Below, piece after piece: positions 49,153-60,244 of a DNA stretch of 64,000 nt. The stretch lies in assembly GCF_030704535.1 (NCBI RefSeq), contig NC_081817.1:4163501-4227500 (forward strand). Direction: 5' to 3'. The DNA comes from Vitis vinifera. Its lineage: Eukaryota; Streptophyta; Magnoliopsida; Vitales; Vitaceae. The position numbers and the translations under genes were made by a program. The notes under the pieces were generated by a model. The model saw nothing but the letters and a program-made list of their open reading frames with translations, did not search any database and had not been told where the DNA came from. Numbering within the stretch: position 1 is the first letter of the stretch; every line of letters starts with the position of its first letter.

Positions 49153-51165
49153 TTAGTCATTATTTTCTGGCGGTGATGGCGAACTATCATGCATCCATGA
49201 AGATCTTGATAGTTTTAAAGATTCCATATCGACAAGCATCTCTGTTTCTCGAATGGAATCGTACATCCTTTTTTCTGCAATTTCCCAATCTTTTACACAT
49301 ATCCCTGCTTCAATAACGTCTGGCGCTAAGTTGCATCGTTTTTTACTAATAACTCTTCCACCTGCACTAAAAGCAGCTTCTGATGCAACTGTACTCACAG
49401 GAACTGTTAGTACATCACGAGCAATTATAGAAAGCACAGGATATTTGTGTTGATGTGATTTCCACCATATTAAAATATCAAAATCTTCTTGATCTTCAAA
49501 TGGAATTATATCAGTATTAAGATATTTATCTAAATCAGATGTATTATTTGGAGAACTATTTGTTGTCTTTTTTCGACTTTTCAACATTTCTAGAGCTCCT
49601 TTATAAAAAGATGAGGAGTTTGTAGATGTAGGTGGTAATTTATTAGTATTAATATCATTACCATATTTTTCTTTATAATAGTTATATAAATTATATAATA
49701 ATGAATTTATTTCATTTTTAATTTCTTCAATTTTTATTTGGTCATTAAAATAAATAATTGTTAACCATTCATCCAAAGCTTCAAATTTCAATCTAGGGTC
49801 CACAATTAAAGCAATATAAAAAATTAAAGGTATTTCTCCCCAATATTTTCTAAATTTTTCTATCATTGCAAATATTGTATCATTAAATATTTCAAAACTT
49901 AAATATTTTTGAAGTACAATAAAAATATTAGTTATTTGCATAATAACTCGATTTGAAGTTGGATAATATACACCACAAAAAATGTTTGTTGAAGTATCAA
50001 AAATTTCAAAAAGATCTCTTAAAAGATCCGCAACATGCCAATCATAATCACTTAATGCATCAATATCTGCATCACAATCATTGTTAAGTAATTGTATTTC
50101 ATATAATTCGACTACTTTTCTATATTTTGTAATATTTTGTAAAAGTTTATATGTGGAATTCCATCTAATGGCCATATCCAAATTTATATTTTTTCTTTTC
50201 ATATTTAACATTTTGCAACAATCAAAAAATAATTCATGTTTTGCTTGAGAACTATTAATACTATATGCAATGCCTCTAATTTTTTCCAATGTATCATCAA
50301 CATTTTTTAATCCATCCTTTACAATTAAATTTAAAATATGTGCACAACAACGCACATGAAATATTTTAGCATGATCATCTTTTACTTGCCAATATAGTTT
50401 TAGTCTATTTATTGCTGCATCATTATTAGCAGCATTATCTAATGTTACTGTCAATATTTTATCACGAAGGCCTAAATTTATAATTTCTTCATTTATTAAA
50501 GCTGCTATATTTTTACCACTATGTGGAGCATTTATTAATTTAAATGAAATTATTCTTTTATTTAATTTCCATTCATTATCAATGTAATGAGCAGTTATAC
50601 ATAAAAAACCAGTGTGAGTTAAAGATGTCCAAATATCAGATGTTAAACAAATATTTCCTTCAAAATTTGCAAAAAAAATTTTTAAAATTTCTTTTTGTGT
50701 ATAAAATTTTTTCATAATATCTCTTTTAACTGTATTTCCAGACCAACCTTTAAATTGAGGATTAATACCTCGTTGAATTGTTCCTACAAAATCATGAGTT
50801 TCCATCATGTTGAAAGGTTGTTCTGCTCTTATTATATAATCAATCATTTCTTCACGACAGTTAGATTCATCATAAGAAAATGTTTTTAAATTTCCACTTT
50901 CATTTTTACCTAATTGCATATAATTTCTAATATCTACATTATTTTTAGTTTTACAATTTTCGTGATGTCTTTTTAAATGACTTGTGCCTGCATTTGAGCC
51001 ACCAGTAAGAAATTTATTACAAATTTTACATTTTGCTTTTATTTCTTTTTTATTATTTTCTAAAATTATTTCTACTCTATCAAAAAAATTCCATATATTT
51101 GAAGTAAATTTTTTGTTTGATGATATTTCATCACATGGACTAGATGAAGAAGCACTTGTTGTCAT
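49153..51165 (-). CDS. hAT transposase, BED zinc finger, RICESLEEPER-like
   Basis: An unbroken frame of 670 residues, a usual length for plant hAT transposases. The N-terminus holds a BED zinc finger (Cys46, Cys49, then His63 and His67/68, in CKICNKFL and SHLKRHH) for DNA binding. The RNase-H-like core follows, with candidate catalytic aspartates Asp177 (CLTSDIWTS) and Asp243 (TVTLDNAANND). The C-terminal hATC dimerisation region is at about 560-640 (WWKSHQHKYPVLSIIARDVLTVPVSTVASEAAFS in two parts, then VISKKRC). The enzyme would cut the element out in the nucleus and reinsert it. Codon use is AT-rich, unlike the GC-rich element ends. It could instead be a tamed RICESLEEPER-type gene, but the perfect TIRs and target duplication argue for a plain transposon. 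Confidence 0.9.
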   Translation of the reverse strand: MTTSASSSSPCDEISSNKKFTSNIWNFFDRVEIILENNKKEIKAKCKICNKFLTGGSNAGTSHLKRHHENCKTKNNVDIRNYMQLGKNESGNLKTFSYDESNCREEMIDYIIRAEQPFNMMETHDFVGTIQRGINPQFKGWSGNTVKRDIMKKFYTQKEILKIFFANFEGNICLTSDIWTSLTHTGFLCITAHYIDNEWKLNKRIISFKLINAPHSGKNIAALINEEIINLGLRDKILTVTLDNAANNDAAINRLKLYWQVKDDHAKIFHVRCCAHILNLIVKDGLKNVDDTLEKIRGIAYSINSSQAKHELFFDCCKMLNMKRKNINLDMAIRWNSTYKLLQNITKYRKVVELYEIQLLNNDCDADIDALSDYDWHVADLLRDLFEIFDTSTNIFCGVYYPTSNRVIMQITNIFIVLQKYLSFEIFNDTIFAMIEKFRKYWGEIPLIFYIALIVDPRLKFEALDEWLTIIYFNDQIKIEEIKNEINSLLYNLYNYYKEKYGNDINTNKLPPTSTNSSSFYKGALEMLKSRKKTTNSSPNNTSDLDKYLNTDIIPFEDQEDFDILIWWKSHQHKYPVLSIIARDVLTVPVSTVASEAAFSAGGRVISKKRCNLAPDVIEAGICVKDWEIAEKRMYDSIRETEMLVDMESLKLSRSSWMHDSSPSPPENND

Positions 51166-51669
51166 ATTATAATTATTGATAAAATATTATGCCAAAAATA
51201 ATAAAGTAATAAATATAAAAAAAAATGTAACAAAAAAATAAAGTAGTAGGGGTGAAGTATGTTACTCAATTAGAGAACCGATGCAGAAATTCCTAGCAAA
51301 TTTGAACTCTTGGAGCCACCAATGCTTGTTTTGCACCACCAACAATATTGTATAATTTGAGGGAAAAATAAAAAAAAATTGAAATATTGTAGAATGTGAG
51401 AGAAATAGAGAGAGAAATAGAGAGAATTTGATGAAAAAATGAAAAGGGAGAAGATGTATTTATAGGAAGGTTTTTTTTTAAAAAAAAAAAAAAAAAAAAA
51501 AATTGGCCATGTGACCGTTGCCCAACGGTCACATGGCAGCTAGGAGCATGGGTTGGACTGTTGGAGCTCCAACGGTCACATGACCGTTGGAGCCTTTAAT
51601 TTTTTTAAAAAAAATAATATACTTTATATTATATATATATAACTAACTCTAACATTTAACACAAAAGTA

Positions 51670-51740
51670 ATGTGGCTCAATTGGTTAGAGCCTTTACTTT
51701 GAACCATGAGGGGAGGGGTTCGAATCCCCCCCTCTCCATT
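51670..51740 (+). ncRNA. tRNA-like sequence inside the hAT element
   Basis: The stretch has a perfect D-arm (ggctcaattggttagagcc), an anticodon-like ctttgaac and a T-arm (aggggttcgaatcccc). It matches the pol III A box (TGGCTCAATTGG, 51673-51684) and B box (GGTTCGAATCC, 51717-51727). Acceptor pairing aatgtgg/ctccatt is mostly but not fully paired, so it is likely a tRNA-derived relic, not a working tRNA. The anticodon would read TTG (Gln) if the usual loop is assumed. It lies upstream of the transposase on the opposite strand. Confidence 0.55.
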
Positions 51741-51994
51741 CATTTCTAAAGCCTTTTGGCTTATTTAAAAAAGCCCAAGGCTTGGCCCGCCAGCCCGCCC
51801 CCCAGCTCGGCCCGCCAGCCCGCCCCCAGCCCGGCCCGCAGCCCAGCCCGCCCAGCCCGCGGGCTCATAGGCCGGGCCGCGGGCCGAAGATTTTTCCCTG
51901 GCCCGGCCCGGCCCGGCCCTTTGACCAGTCAACGGGCCCATAGGCCCGGCCCGAGCTGGGCCGCGGGCCTCCTATTTACGGCCCGGCCCGCCCG

Positions 51995-52007
51995 TTGGAG
52001 ACCCCTA
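51995..52007 (-). repeat. hAT right terminal inverted repeat
   Basis: TTGGAGACCCCTA, followed by gtcacatg. Confidence 0.92.
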
Positions 52008-52015
52008 GTCACATG

Positions 52016-54000
52016 GTTACTTGATATAAACTAAGCAATTATAGGAATTATTGATGCAGTCCACCGATAACTTCCTTTGATATCATCTTAACTTTTTTAT
52101 ATGACAGATCCAAAATCCAATGGGATTGTTTCCTTATTCAACGGGATTATTTGCTTTATTCGTGAGTTGTCGGCAATGTGTTTATCCTTCAAGATAGCAT
52201 CCCTATTGTGCTTTTATCTTAATTTCTTTTTTGACTTTAATCCAATTTTCAATAATTGAGGTCATAACAATAATTTTTAAAGCATGGTTGTAGACGCTTG
52301 TTTTTCAGTGCAGATTCACTTTTTATTTATTTGATGAAAATTATGATTTTTAAAAAAAACTTAAAATCGTCATTTTTTTTTAAAGAAAAAACAAAATAAG
52401 AAAAAAAAACTCCTAAGTGTAACTCCAAAAAGAAAAACAAGTCTATGAAAAACTTAGTCTAGGTTCCGGGGTTAGATTATCTATTGGGAAGGTACGGTGA
52501 TAAGTCGTAACACCCTTCTAAACCTATATACATACAGTTTCTACTAAATATATATATATATAAATAATAATAAAATCAAGTTATAAGAACGCACAAAATA
52601 TGTGAGAAGAGAATTATTCAAAATGATTTATTGCACTAAATAAAAAGATATTTCAAAATAATTAGTTTTCAAGAAATTTCAAAGGGTTTTATTAAAAACA
52701 ATTTTAAATTAATGATTTCAACTTGATAAATTATTTTTATATGTTTCTTGAAACTCATTTAACTTATTTTGCTCAATTATATAAATATTAATTAATTTAA
52801 AATATATAAATTTTTGAAGAATTTCAATTATATTTGATTTTCTTTTATATTTTTTTATGAAGAAATTGATTATGCGAAAACCATTTTTCCTAAAATTTTG
52901 TTTTTTTTAGTACTTTTGCAAACCACACACAACCTAAAAGTCTTTTTTGTCTTTAAAAAAAAAAAAAAAACAAAACAAAATCAGTAGAAAACATACACTA
53001 AATTTTTTATTTTGAAATCTAAAGTTTTAAATTTTCAACTTCTTTTAAATTTTTAAATAGTTTTAATTATAATATAAATAAATAGGAATGTGACAAATAT
53101 TTAATCCGCCTAATGAACGGACAGGAACGGTCGATGCAAACCAAAGCTTTAAAAATCGAATTCAACCATAAATCGCATTATCAATTCAATCAAGAGATTA
53201 GATCGTCGTACCCTTTACATCGAGTGAACCCTTGGTTCAATATTCGTTGTCATAACTCATAAGAACCTTTTCTTTGTTATCGGAGGATTTATTTTATTTA
53301 TTTATTTATTTTTCATTTTTGTTTTCCTTTTGCCATTTTTCTAGTGATGCCTTTTTCTGATCGTGTCACCGCACCTCTTCAATCATTTGTTACCCCTTTC
53401 TTTATTACTAGCACTTAGTGTTTTTTCTTTTTTGTCATTTTTCCCCTGTTCCTTTTTCGGCTTTGGTCCCCACCTTTTCAATCATTTAGTGTTTTTTCTT
53501 TTTTGTCATTTTTTCCCCCTGTTCCTTTTTCGGCTTTGGTCTCCACTTTTTCAATCATTTCTTATCTCTTTCTCTACCGCTACCGCAATTTTTTTTTTTT
53601 TTACATTTAAAAATAATATTTTGATAAAAAAAAATTATACAAAATTCTGATTAAAAAATATTAATTTTGAAATTTTCAAAATTAAATTCTGATTTTTTAA
53701 CTTTTTTTTTCAAATATTTATACAAACACACTTTTTCCACAACATAAGCCAACCGGTTAGATGTAGCTTCAAATATTTTAGTGATATAGTATTATTTTCA
53801 ATCTATTTCCCATGCTATGATTTATAACAATTAAATATTTTTTAAACCTTTAAATTCAATAATTTAAATACGGGATGATTACAAGAAAAAATATAAAAAA
53901 AATAATATATTTAAAATAATAAAACAATGAAATATATTTGTTATTTTAATAGCAAATATGTTTTTTTTTTTTTTTGGGTAAAAGACAAACAATCTCGATA
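52016..54000. other. AT-rich tail, inverted relative of 22830-24900
   Basis: No gene. It includes an internal duplication of a tttttcggctttggtc...caatcattt phrase near 53450-53550 that the direct copies have once. The open frame at 53363-53650 is low-complexity. Confidence 0.45.
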
Positions 54001-54170
54001 GCAAATATTACAGCCATCTAGTCAACACACTTACTGTATGTTTTGATGGAAATTTATTAAATATTCCTTTACACTTACTGATTGATAATTAAAGAAGGCA
54101 CCATCATTGTCATCAAATTATCCCCATGACAAAGCTTTCCCTTTACACTAATCAATACTAATTATAGAGC

Positions 54171-54872
54171 TTAAGATCCCGCGTAGGTTTTCTGTAGGTT
54201 GTCATTAGAGATATTAAATTGGGTACCATGTGGAGAGGCAACTAGTGATGTGTTTTCAACCTCAAACTCAACCTCAGGATTATTAGACCTATCACCAACT
54301 TCAAGGTTCACAAATCTTGTGTTTTCACATTCCACAACTTGTTGGACCATCACCAAATCAATATTTTCTGTTTGACAACAATTTTCATCATCATTAGGTA
54401 AATGAATCTCATCTGTGTCGATTGCATCATCTCTATCATCTTCCTCATCTCTCTCATTTTCGTCATCAACATCAGTATCACCTGTTGATAATCGTGTCAA
54501 ATGACCCATTTCATTACTCAAATGATAATGGTTGGGAGTTTGCTCTATGAATAATTGAACTGAAGACATTCCATACTTTGATGACACCAGTAGCATACGT
54601 GCAACTGTCCGATCATTTCTCACCACTAATGGTTGAAATTTGTTCATTTCAGTTGGATGACGACATTTCAAGACTAACTGATCGTCTCTGTCAACACCAA
54701 TGATATCATATATCATCTTCAACAACTCCACAAAAGTCGTATGAATGGGCACATCTATAGGCTCAATCTCTACATTATTTCCAATATATCTCAAGTCCGT
54801 TTCTGTCCTCAAAATTGTTCCATTCCAATAACATAACACTTCTACTGTGGAATCAGTCATAATGGCCTTCAC
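54171..54872 (-). pseudogene. MULE (MuDR-type) transposase N-terminal fragment
   Basis: An open frame of 233 residues. It starts MKAIMTDSTVEVLCYWNG, with TETDLRYIGN, IEPIDVPIHTTFVELLKMIYDIIGVD and QLVLKCRHP, followed by an acidic run (DVDDENERDEEDDRDDAIDTDE). This is the N-terminal region usual in plant MuDR-like transposases, ahead of the zinc-finger and catalytic parts, which are absent here. So it is a truncated piece of a Mutator-like DNA transposon, not a working enzyme. The second Met (MTDS) may be the true start. I saw no terminal repeats around it. Confidence 0.65.
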
Positions 54873-56032
54873 ATAAATAATAACAAAAGGTTATTACATA
54901 AAAAAAAATTTATATTTATTTAAGTAAAAAATAATACTTTATGGTCAATGATTCATAAAATACAATAATAAACCTAATAAATATTGGAATGTAACAAAGC
55001 TTCATGTCTAAATACCAAATTCAACTCAAATGAAAGCAATGTATAAGCAAATAAGTATATAAGTAAAGAGTAGGATGATATTATGAATTAATATTATTTT
55101 TGTGGTCCAATAAAATGTTTTACATGTGTTTGGGTTACAAACACGTTTAATTTATTTTTCTAATTTCATAATTAGGATGAGATTAACTTTTAATATTTTT
55201 TTGATAAAATGAAATTAATATTTTTATATTAAAAAATAATTTTTAAAATAAATATGTGTTAATTATGTTAATTCTTTTACAACTCAAAATTATCTATTAA
55301 ATATATTTTTTAAAATAAATATATGTTAAATATGTTATTTTAAATAAAAAAATGAGATTTTAATAATTGCAAGAAATCCACCCTAGTCCACAAGCTAAGA
55401 AATAATTTTTAGAATACACATATTTTGAATAGTGAACTCTAGTACCTCCTAACCACACAATCAACCATAGATTAGGATCCCCATAAAATCAAATGTGTAA
55501 TGAGAAAAACAATCAACCAATACGAGAACTACCTAAGATGAAGATACAAATATTCTGAAATTTAGGTTGAGGATAAGAAATAATACAAAGAAAGTGAAAC
55601 AATGACGTGGATGAATTGACAATACCTGCTAAAGAAAGGAATTAAATGAAATCCTAAATTACTCTATAAAGTGCATTTAGGTAATTTTGCAGATTTGACG
55701 TTTTTTAATGTTATTAGTAAAAAATTGGTACTTCAATTGTATTCATAATTTGAAAAGTTTTTTTATTGAAACTTTCTTCTTAAAAGAAGTGTCAATATTT
55801 CTAAACTTTCTATTTTATAAATTAATCTCTTTTCTCTTAAGTTTCTAGTTTGAGTCTTCAGAATTTTGAAGTCTTTGTTATTAGAAATTTTATCCGAAGG
55901 TGTTTCTATAAAGTAGGATGTTAATTCTACAAATGGAGTTTTTTTTATTTTATTTTATTTTATTTTTCAAAGATTTAGGAGTTCTCAAAAATGAACAATA
56001 GTCCTAACAAGTTGCTACATAGGTTAGGTTTG
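54873..56032. other. AT-rich intergenic, no gene seen
   Basis: Upstream of the MULE fragment. It may hold more of that element, but I find no inverted ends or coding signal. Confidence 0.35.
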
Positions 56033-56037
56033 CTTTC

Positions 56038-56197
56038 TGTTGAGAGAGAGAAAGAAGAAAAACCTTAATTCTCATTCATGTTATCTCTACTTACAATTGA
56101 GAGATATATATATACAAGGCTAGGAGTCCTAACTACCATACATGTGACCTATATTAACAAGGAAAGATAATATACTATAAATACATTATATTCAACA
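56038..56197 (-). repeat. Copia LTR, left copy (3' LTR)
   Basis: 160 bp, TG...CA ends, identical by eye to 60080-60239. Confidence 0.92.
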
Positions 56198-56204
56198 CTC
56201 CCCC

Positions 56205-59200
56205 TCAAGCTGGAGCATATACGTCATATGCACCAAGCTTGTTACAAATATATTTAATCCTAGGACCTCTGAGAGATTTAGTGAAGATGTCTGCTAGTTG
56301 ATCATTTGAATTGACAAAACTTGTAGCAACACATCCTGATGCGATCTTCTCTCTAATGAAATGACAGTCAACTTCAATATGCTTGGTCCTTTCATGAAAG
56401 ACTGGATTGGATGCAATATGTAATGCGGCCTGGTTATCACAGATGAGTTTCATCTGTTCATCCTTTCCAAATCTCAATTCCTGAAGAAGATGTCTCAACC
56501 ATATGAGTTCACATGTTGCCAAAGCCATAGCTCGATACTCGGCTTCAGCGCTAGATCTGGCCACTACATCTTGTTTCTTACTCTTCCAAGATATTAGATT
56601 ACCTCCAATAAAAACACAGTACCCTGAAGTGGAACGTCTATCTGTGGGTGAGCCAGCCCAATCTGCATCTGTGTAACCAACAACTTGAGTATGACCTCTG
56701 TTCTCGTACAATACACCTTGGCCTGGTGTACTTTTGATATATCGAAGAATGCGGATTACGGCATCCCAATGGCTATCACATGGTGACTGTAGGAATTAAC
56801 TAACAACACTCACAGGAAAAGAAATGTCTGGACGAGTAATGGTGAGATAGTTCAATTTACCTACGAGCCGTCGATATCTCCCGGGGTCTCCTAAAGGCTC
56901 CCCCTGTCCTGGTACAAGTTTGACATTCGGATCCATAGGTGTGTCTACCGGTTTACAGTCTAACATACCGGTTTCTTCCAGGATGTCTAAAGCATACTTC
57001 CTTTGGGAAAGGACCACACCAGAACTGGATTGAGCTATCTCAATTCCCAAGAAATACTTGAGTTTCCCCAAGTCTTTGGTCTGAAAGTGGGTAAAAAGAT
57101 GTTGCTTTAGTTTTTGAATACCATCCTGATCACTGCCTGTAATGACGATGTCGTCCACATAAACAACCAGATAAATACACTGCCCCAAGGAGTTATGATG
57201 ATAGAAAACTGAATGGTCTGTTGTACTGCGAAGCATGCCAAACTCTTGAACAACAGAACTAAAACAGCTAAACCATGCTCGAGGAGATTGTTTCAAGCCA
57301 TATAGAGAACGGCGTAACCTGCACACTAAACCAGACTCCCCCTGAGCAACAAAACCAGGAGGTTGCTCCATATAAACTTCCTCGGCAAGATCACCATGAA
57401 GGAAGACATTTTTAATATCCAACTGATAAAGAGACCAAGAACACATAGCAGCCATGGAGAGAAGCAAGCGGACAGAAGCAATCTTGGCAACAGGGGAGAA
57501 TGTGTCACCATAATCAGAACCATAAACCTGAGTATAGCCTTTAGCAACTAAGCGGGCCTTAAGGCGATCAACCTGACCATCAGGACCAACCTTAACTGCA
57601 TAGACCCAACGACAACCAACTGTAGATTTACCAGAGGGTAAAACAACAAGATCCCAAGTGCCATTAGAGTGCAGAGCAGCCATTTCATCCACCATTGCCT
57701 GTCGCCAGCCTGGATGGGAAAGAGCTTCATGGGTGCTCTTTGGAAGAGAAACAGAGGATATAGCAGAAACAAAAGCAGAATAGGGTGAAGATAATCGATG
57801 ATAACTCAAAAAATTGTAAATAGGATGAGGATTACGAGTAGAGCGAGTACCTTTCCGAACAGCAATGGGTAAGTCATTAGGAGAAGGTAGAGCCGGGGCA
57901 GGTGAAGCCGAAGGGATAGGAAGTGAGTCAGCAGGAGCCTCAGGAAAAGGGAGAGGAGCAACGACACGAGGGCGACGATGATAAACCTGAAGTGGTCGAG
58001 GGGGCATAGCATCAGGTGGGGAGACAATGGGAATGGGCAAGACTTCAGAAATAGGAAGAGACTCAGAAGTGGTGGAAAAGAATGGTGAGTCCTCAAAGAA
58101 GGTGACATCAGCGGAGATAAAGTATCGATGAGTCTCAAGGGAATAACAACGATAACCCTTTTGAAGTCTGGAATATCCCAAGAAGAGGCACTTCATGGCT
58201 TTGGCGGAAAGCTTGTCCTGTCCAGGAGTGAGAATATGAACAAAACAAGTACAACCAAAGACACGAGAAGGAAGGAAATAAAGTGGTTGGTCAGGGAAAA
58301 GAAGGGAGTGAGGAATCTGATCGTGTAAGACAGAGGAGGGCATACGATTAATCAAATAACAAGCAGTAAGAACAGCGTCCCCCCAAAAGCGAAAAGGAAC
58401 GTGACTATGGAGGAGGAGAGTACGAGCTGTCTCAACAAGATGTCGATTCTTGCGTTCAGCTACCCCATTTTGTTGAGGAGTATGAGCACAAGAAGACTGA
58501 TGAAGAATCCCATGATGAGACATAAACGAAGTAAATTGGGCTGAAAAATATTCCCTGGCATTGTCACTGCGTAACACACGAATAGAAATATTGAACTGGG
58601 TTTGGATTTCAGTATAAAATTTCTGGAAAATAGAGAATAACTCAGCTCGATTTTTCATTAAAAATAACCAAGTACATCGAGAATAGTCATCAATGAAAGT
58701 GACAAAATACTGAAATCCTAAAGTAGACGCAGTCCGACAAGGACCCCAAACATCAGTGTGGACAAGCTCAAAAGGAGACTTTGCCCGATTATTCAAACGC
58801 TTTGGGAACGAGACACGAGTATGTTTCCCAAGCTGACATGACTCACACGGAAGCGACGACAAAGTGGAAAAACGAGGGACCATCTTTTGGAACTTGGAGA
58901 GACTAGGATGACCCAGACAATTGTGAATGAGGAGAGGGGCATCAGTGGAAATGCAAACTGCAGCAGATGAATCCGAGGTGAGGTGATAGAGGCCTTGAGA
59001 CTCACGTCCTATGCCAATCGTCTTCCCCGTACTCCGGTCCTGCAAGGTCACAAATTTATCAGAAAAGGTAATAGAGCAATTAAGAGTACGAGTGAGTTTG
59101 CTGATGGAAATAAGATTAAAAGGACATTCAGGAGTATAAAGGACAGAAGTGAGAGGTAGAGAAGGCAGAGGAAGGGCCAAACCAATACCTTTAGCCACAG

Positions 59201-59447
59201 TTTGAGAACTATTAGCTAAGGTAACAGTAGGTAAAGCAGAGGTAGTAGTAATAGAGGAGAAAATATCCTTATTACCAGATAGGTGATCAGAAGCTCCAGA
59301 ATCTAGAATCCAGGATCCAAGAGAAGATGTGTGGGTAAGGCAGGCAGAGGCATTACCAGGCTGGGCAACAGAGGCAATAAAAGCCTGAGATGCAGAAAAG
59401 CTCGGAGGCTGAGGCAGCGGAGAATCAGAGGACTGGGCCATATCCAC
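56205..59447 (-). pseudogene. Copia pol region, fossil
   Basis: Coding remains of the copia element. In order on the minus strand: protease near 59300, GAG-pre-integrase and integrase core around 58300-58950, reverse transcriptase around 57000-57750, and RNase H with the KHIEVDCHFIREK motif around 56250-56600. It is broken about once or twice and is not expected to give a full polyprotein. Confidence 0.85.
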
Positions 59448-59449
59448 TT

Positions 59450-60064
59450 ATCTGGAGAATGAAGTATGTTTGGATCGAAGAGAGCCCTAATACGGCTTCA
59501 GATTGCAGCGTGGTACCACCAGAAAGGTAGAAGAACACTTCCCAAGGCCCGTGCAGGGATTGGGGTGGAGAAAAAATAGTCGGAGCTTCGCCGGAAAGAC
59601 TGTTTGGAGGGCCGACGGAGACAAAAAAACCCCAAAAGAGGTACGTGCAGGGCTCGGATGGGAAAACCAAGGAGGTAGGGAGGCTGGTCGGCGTCAGGCG
59701 AAGCTGGAGGAGGAGGCGCGTCGCCGGAAAATGCCTCACGCACCCTCACGCGCCGGCGCGTGAGATGCAGCCGCCGACCGGAAAATGGAGCGTGGCCGGC
59801 GCGTGGATGCTCTTTTGGTGCCGGTGCCTTCACAAAAGTTGGAGATCTCCTCCAGGCGCTCCTTCTGGTATGGTCGGTGTCGGAAAAATAGGTCGCCGGA
59901 AAAGTTCGCCGAAAAATTTTGCCGGCGGTGAGTGGTTTCTAATGACGTTCCGACTGACCGGAAAGTATTGGGAGATGGGGAAGGTGACCGGAATGAAACA
60001 CGGTCACCGGAAGGTTTCCCGGAGTTGATGACACGGGAAATAGGAAAGAATTAGGTTTTCCTCC
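59450..60064 (-). other. GC-rich 5' internal region of the copia element
   Basis: Between primer site and protease there is GC-rich DNA full of ccggcg/cgccgg phrases, with no gag motif I recognise. It is part of the copia fossil. Confidence 0.5.
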
Positions 60065-60079
60065 CTGGCTCTGATACCA

Positions 60080-60239
60080 TGTTGAGAGAGAGAAAGAAGA
60101 AAAACCTTAATTCTCATTCATGTTATCTCTACTTACAATTGAGAGATATATATATACAAGGCTAGGAGTCCTAACTACCATACATGTGACCTATATTAAC
60201 AAGGAAAGATAATATACTATAAATACATTATATTCAACA
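60080..60239 (-). repeat. Copia LTR, right copy (5' LTR)
   Basis: 160 bp. The primer site lies just inside on the minus strand. Confidence 0.92.
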
Positions 60240-60244
60240 CTTTC

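Larger units (their letters stand above)
48773..52007 (-). mobile_element. hAT-superfamily DNA transposon, apparently complete
   Basis: 3,235 bp. The ends are perfect inverted repeats TAGGGGTCTCCAA / TTGGAGACCCCTA, flanked by a perfect 8-bp target duplication gtcacatg (48765-48772 and 52008-52015), the hallmark size for hAT. The inverted-block relative near 24900-24950 gives the empty site. It carries one long transposase frame on the minus strand (49153-51165). Both subterminal regions (48785-48945 and 51775-51992) are packed with gcccgg/ggcccg repeats, likely transposase-binding sites, and stand out in AT-rich surroundings. Perfect ends and an open transposase suggest a recent insertion and possible autonomy. 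Confidence 0.92.
47740..54075. repeat. Inverted copy of the HSP block and its flank
   Basis: 47740-48235 holds HSP pseudogene 4. 48236-48772 matches, inverted, about 24950-25480. 52016-54000 matches, inverted, about 22830-24900. 54010-54075 matches, inverted, 13170-13235. The hAT element at 48773-52007 splits the copy. The join of the HSP 3' end to the flank near 48225 implies a deletion in this copy. Confidence 0.75.
56038..60239 (-). mobile_element. Young Ty1/copia LTR element, fossil
   Basis: About 4.2 kb on the minus strand. The two 160-bp LTRs (56038-56197 and 60080-60239) start TGTTGAGAGAGAG, end TTCAACA, and look identical. They are flanked by the 5-bp duplication ctttc (56033-56037 and 60240-60244). 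An initiator-Met primer site abuts the right LTR (tggtatcagagcc on the minus strand, about 60066-60079), and a purine tract abuts the left LTR. Parts in copia order are protease (DSGASDH), integrase (GAG-pre-integrase and DDE core), reverse transcriptase (YVDDIV) and RNase H. I recognise no gag. The polyprotein frame is broken perhaps once or twice. Identical LTRs mean a very recent insertion. Confidence 0.92.

Noticed and set aside
51670-51740. Calling a functional tRNA-Gln gene
   Set aside because: The acceptor and anticodon stems pair poorly, so I report a tRNA-like relic with pol III boxes only.
48785-51992. CRISPR-like array from the gcccgg repeats
   Set aside because: The repeats are irregular, lack uniform spacers and sit at the two ends of a plant DNA transposon.
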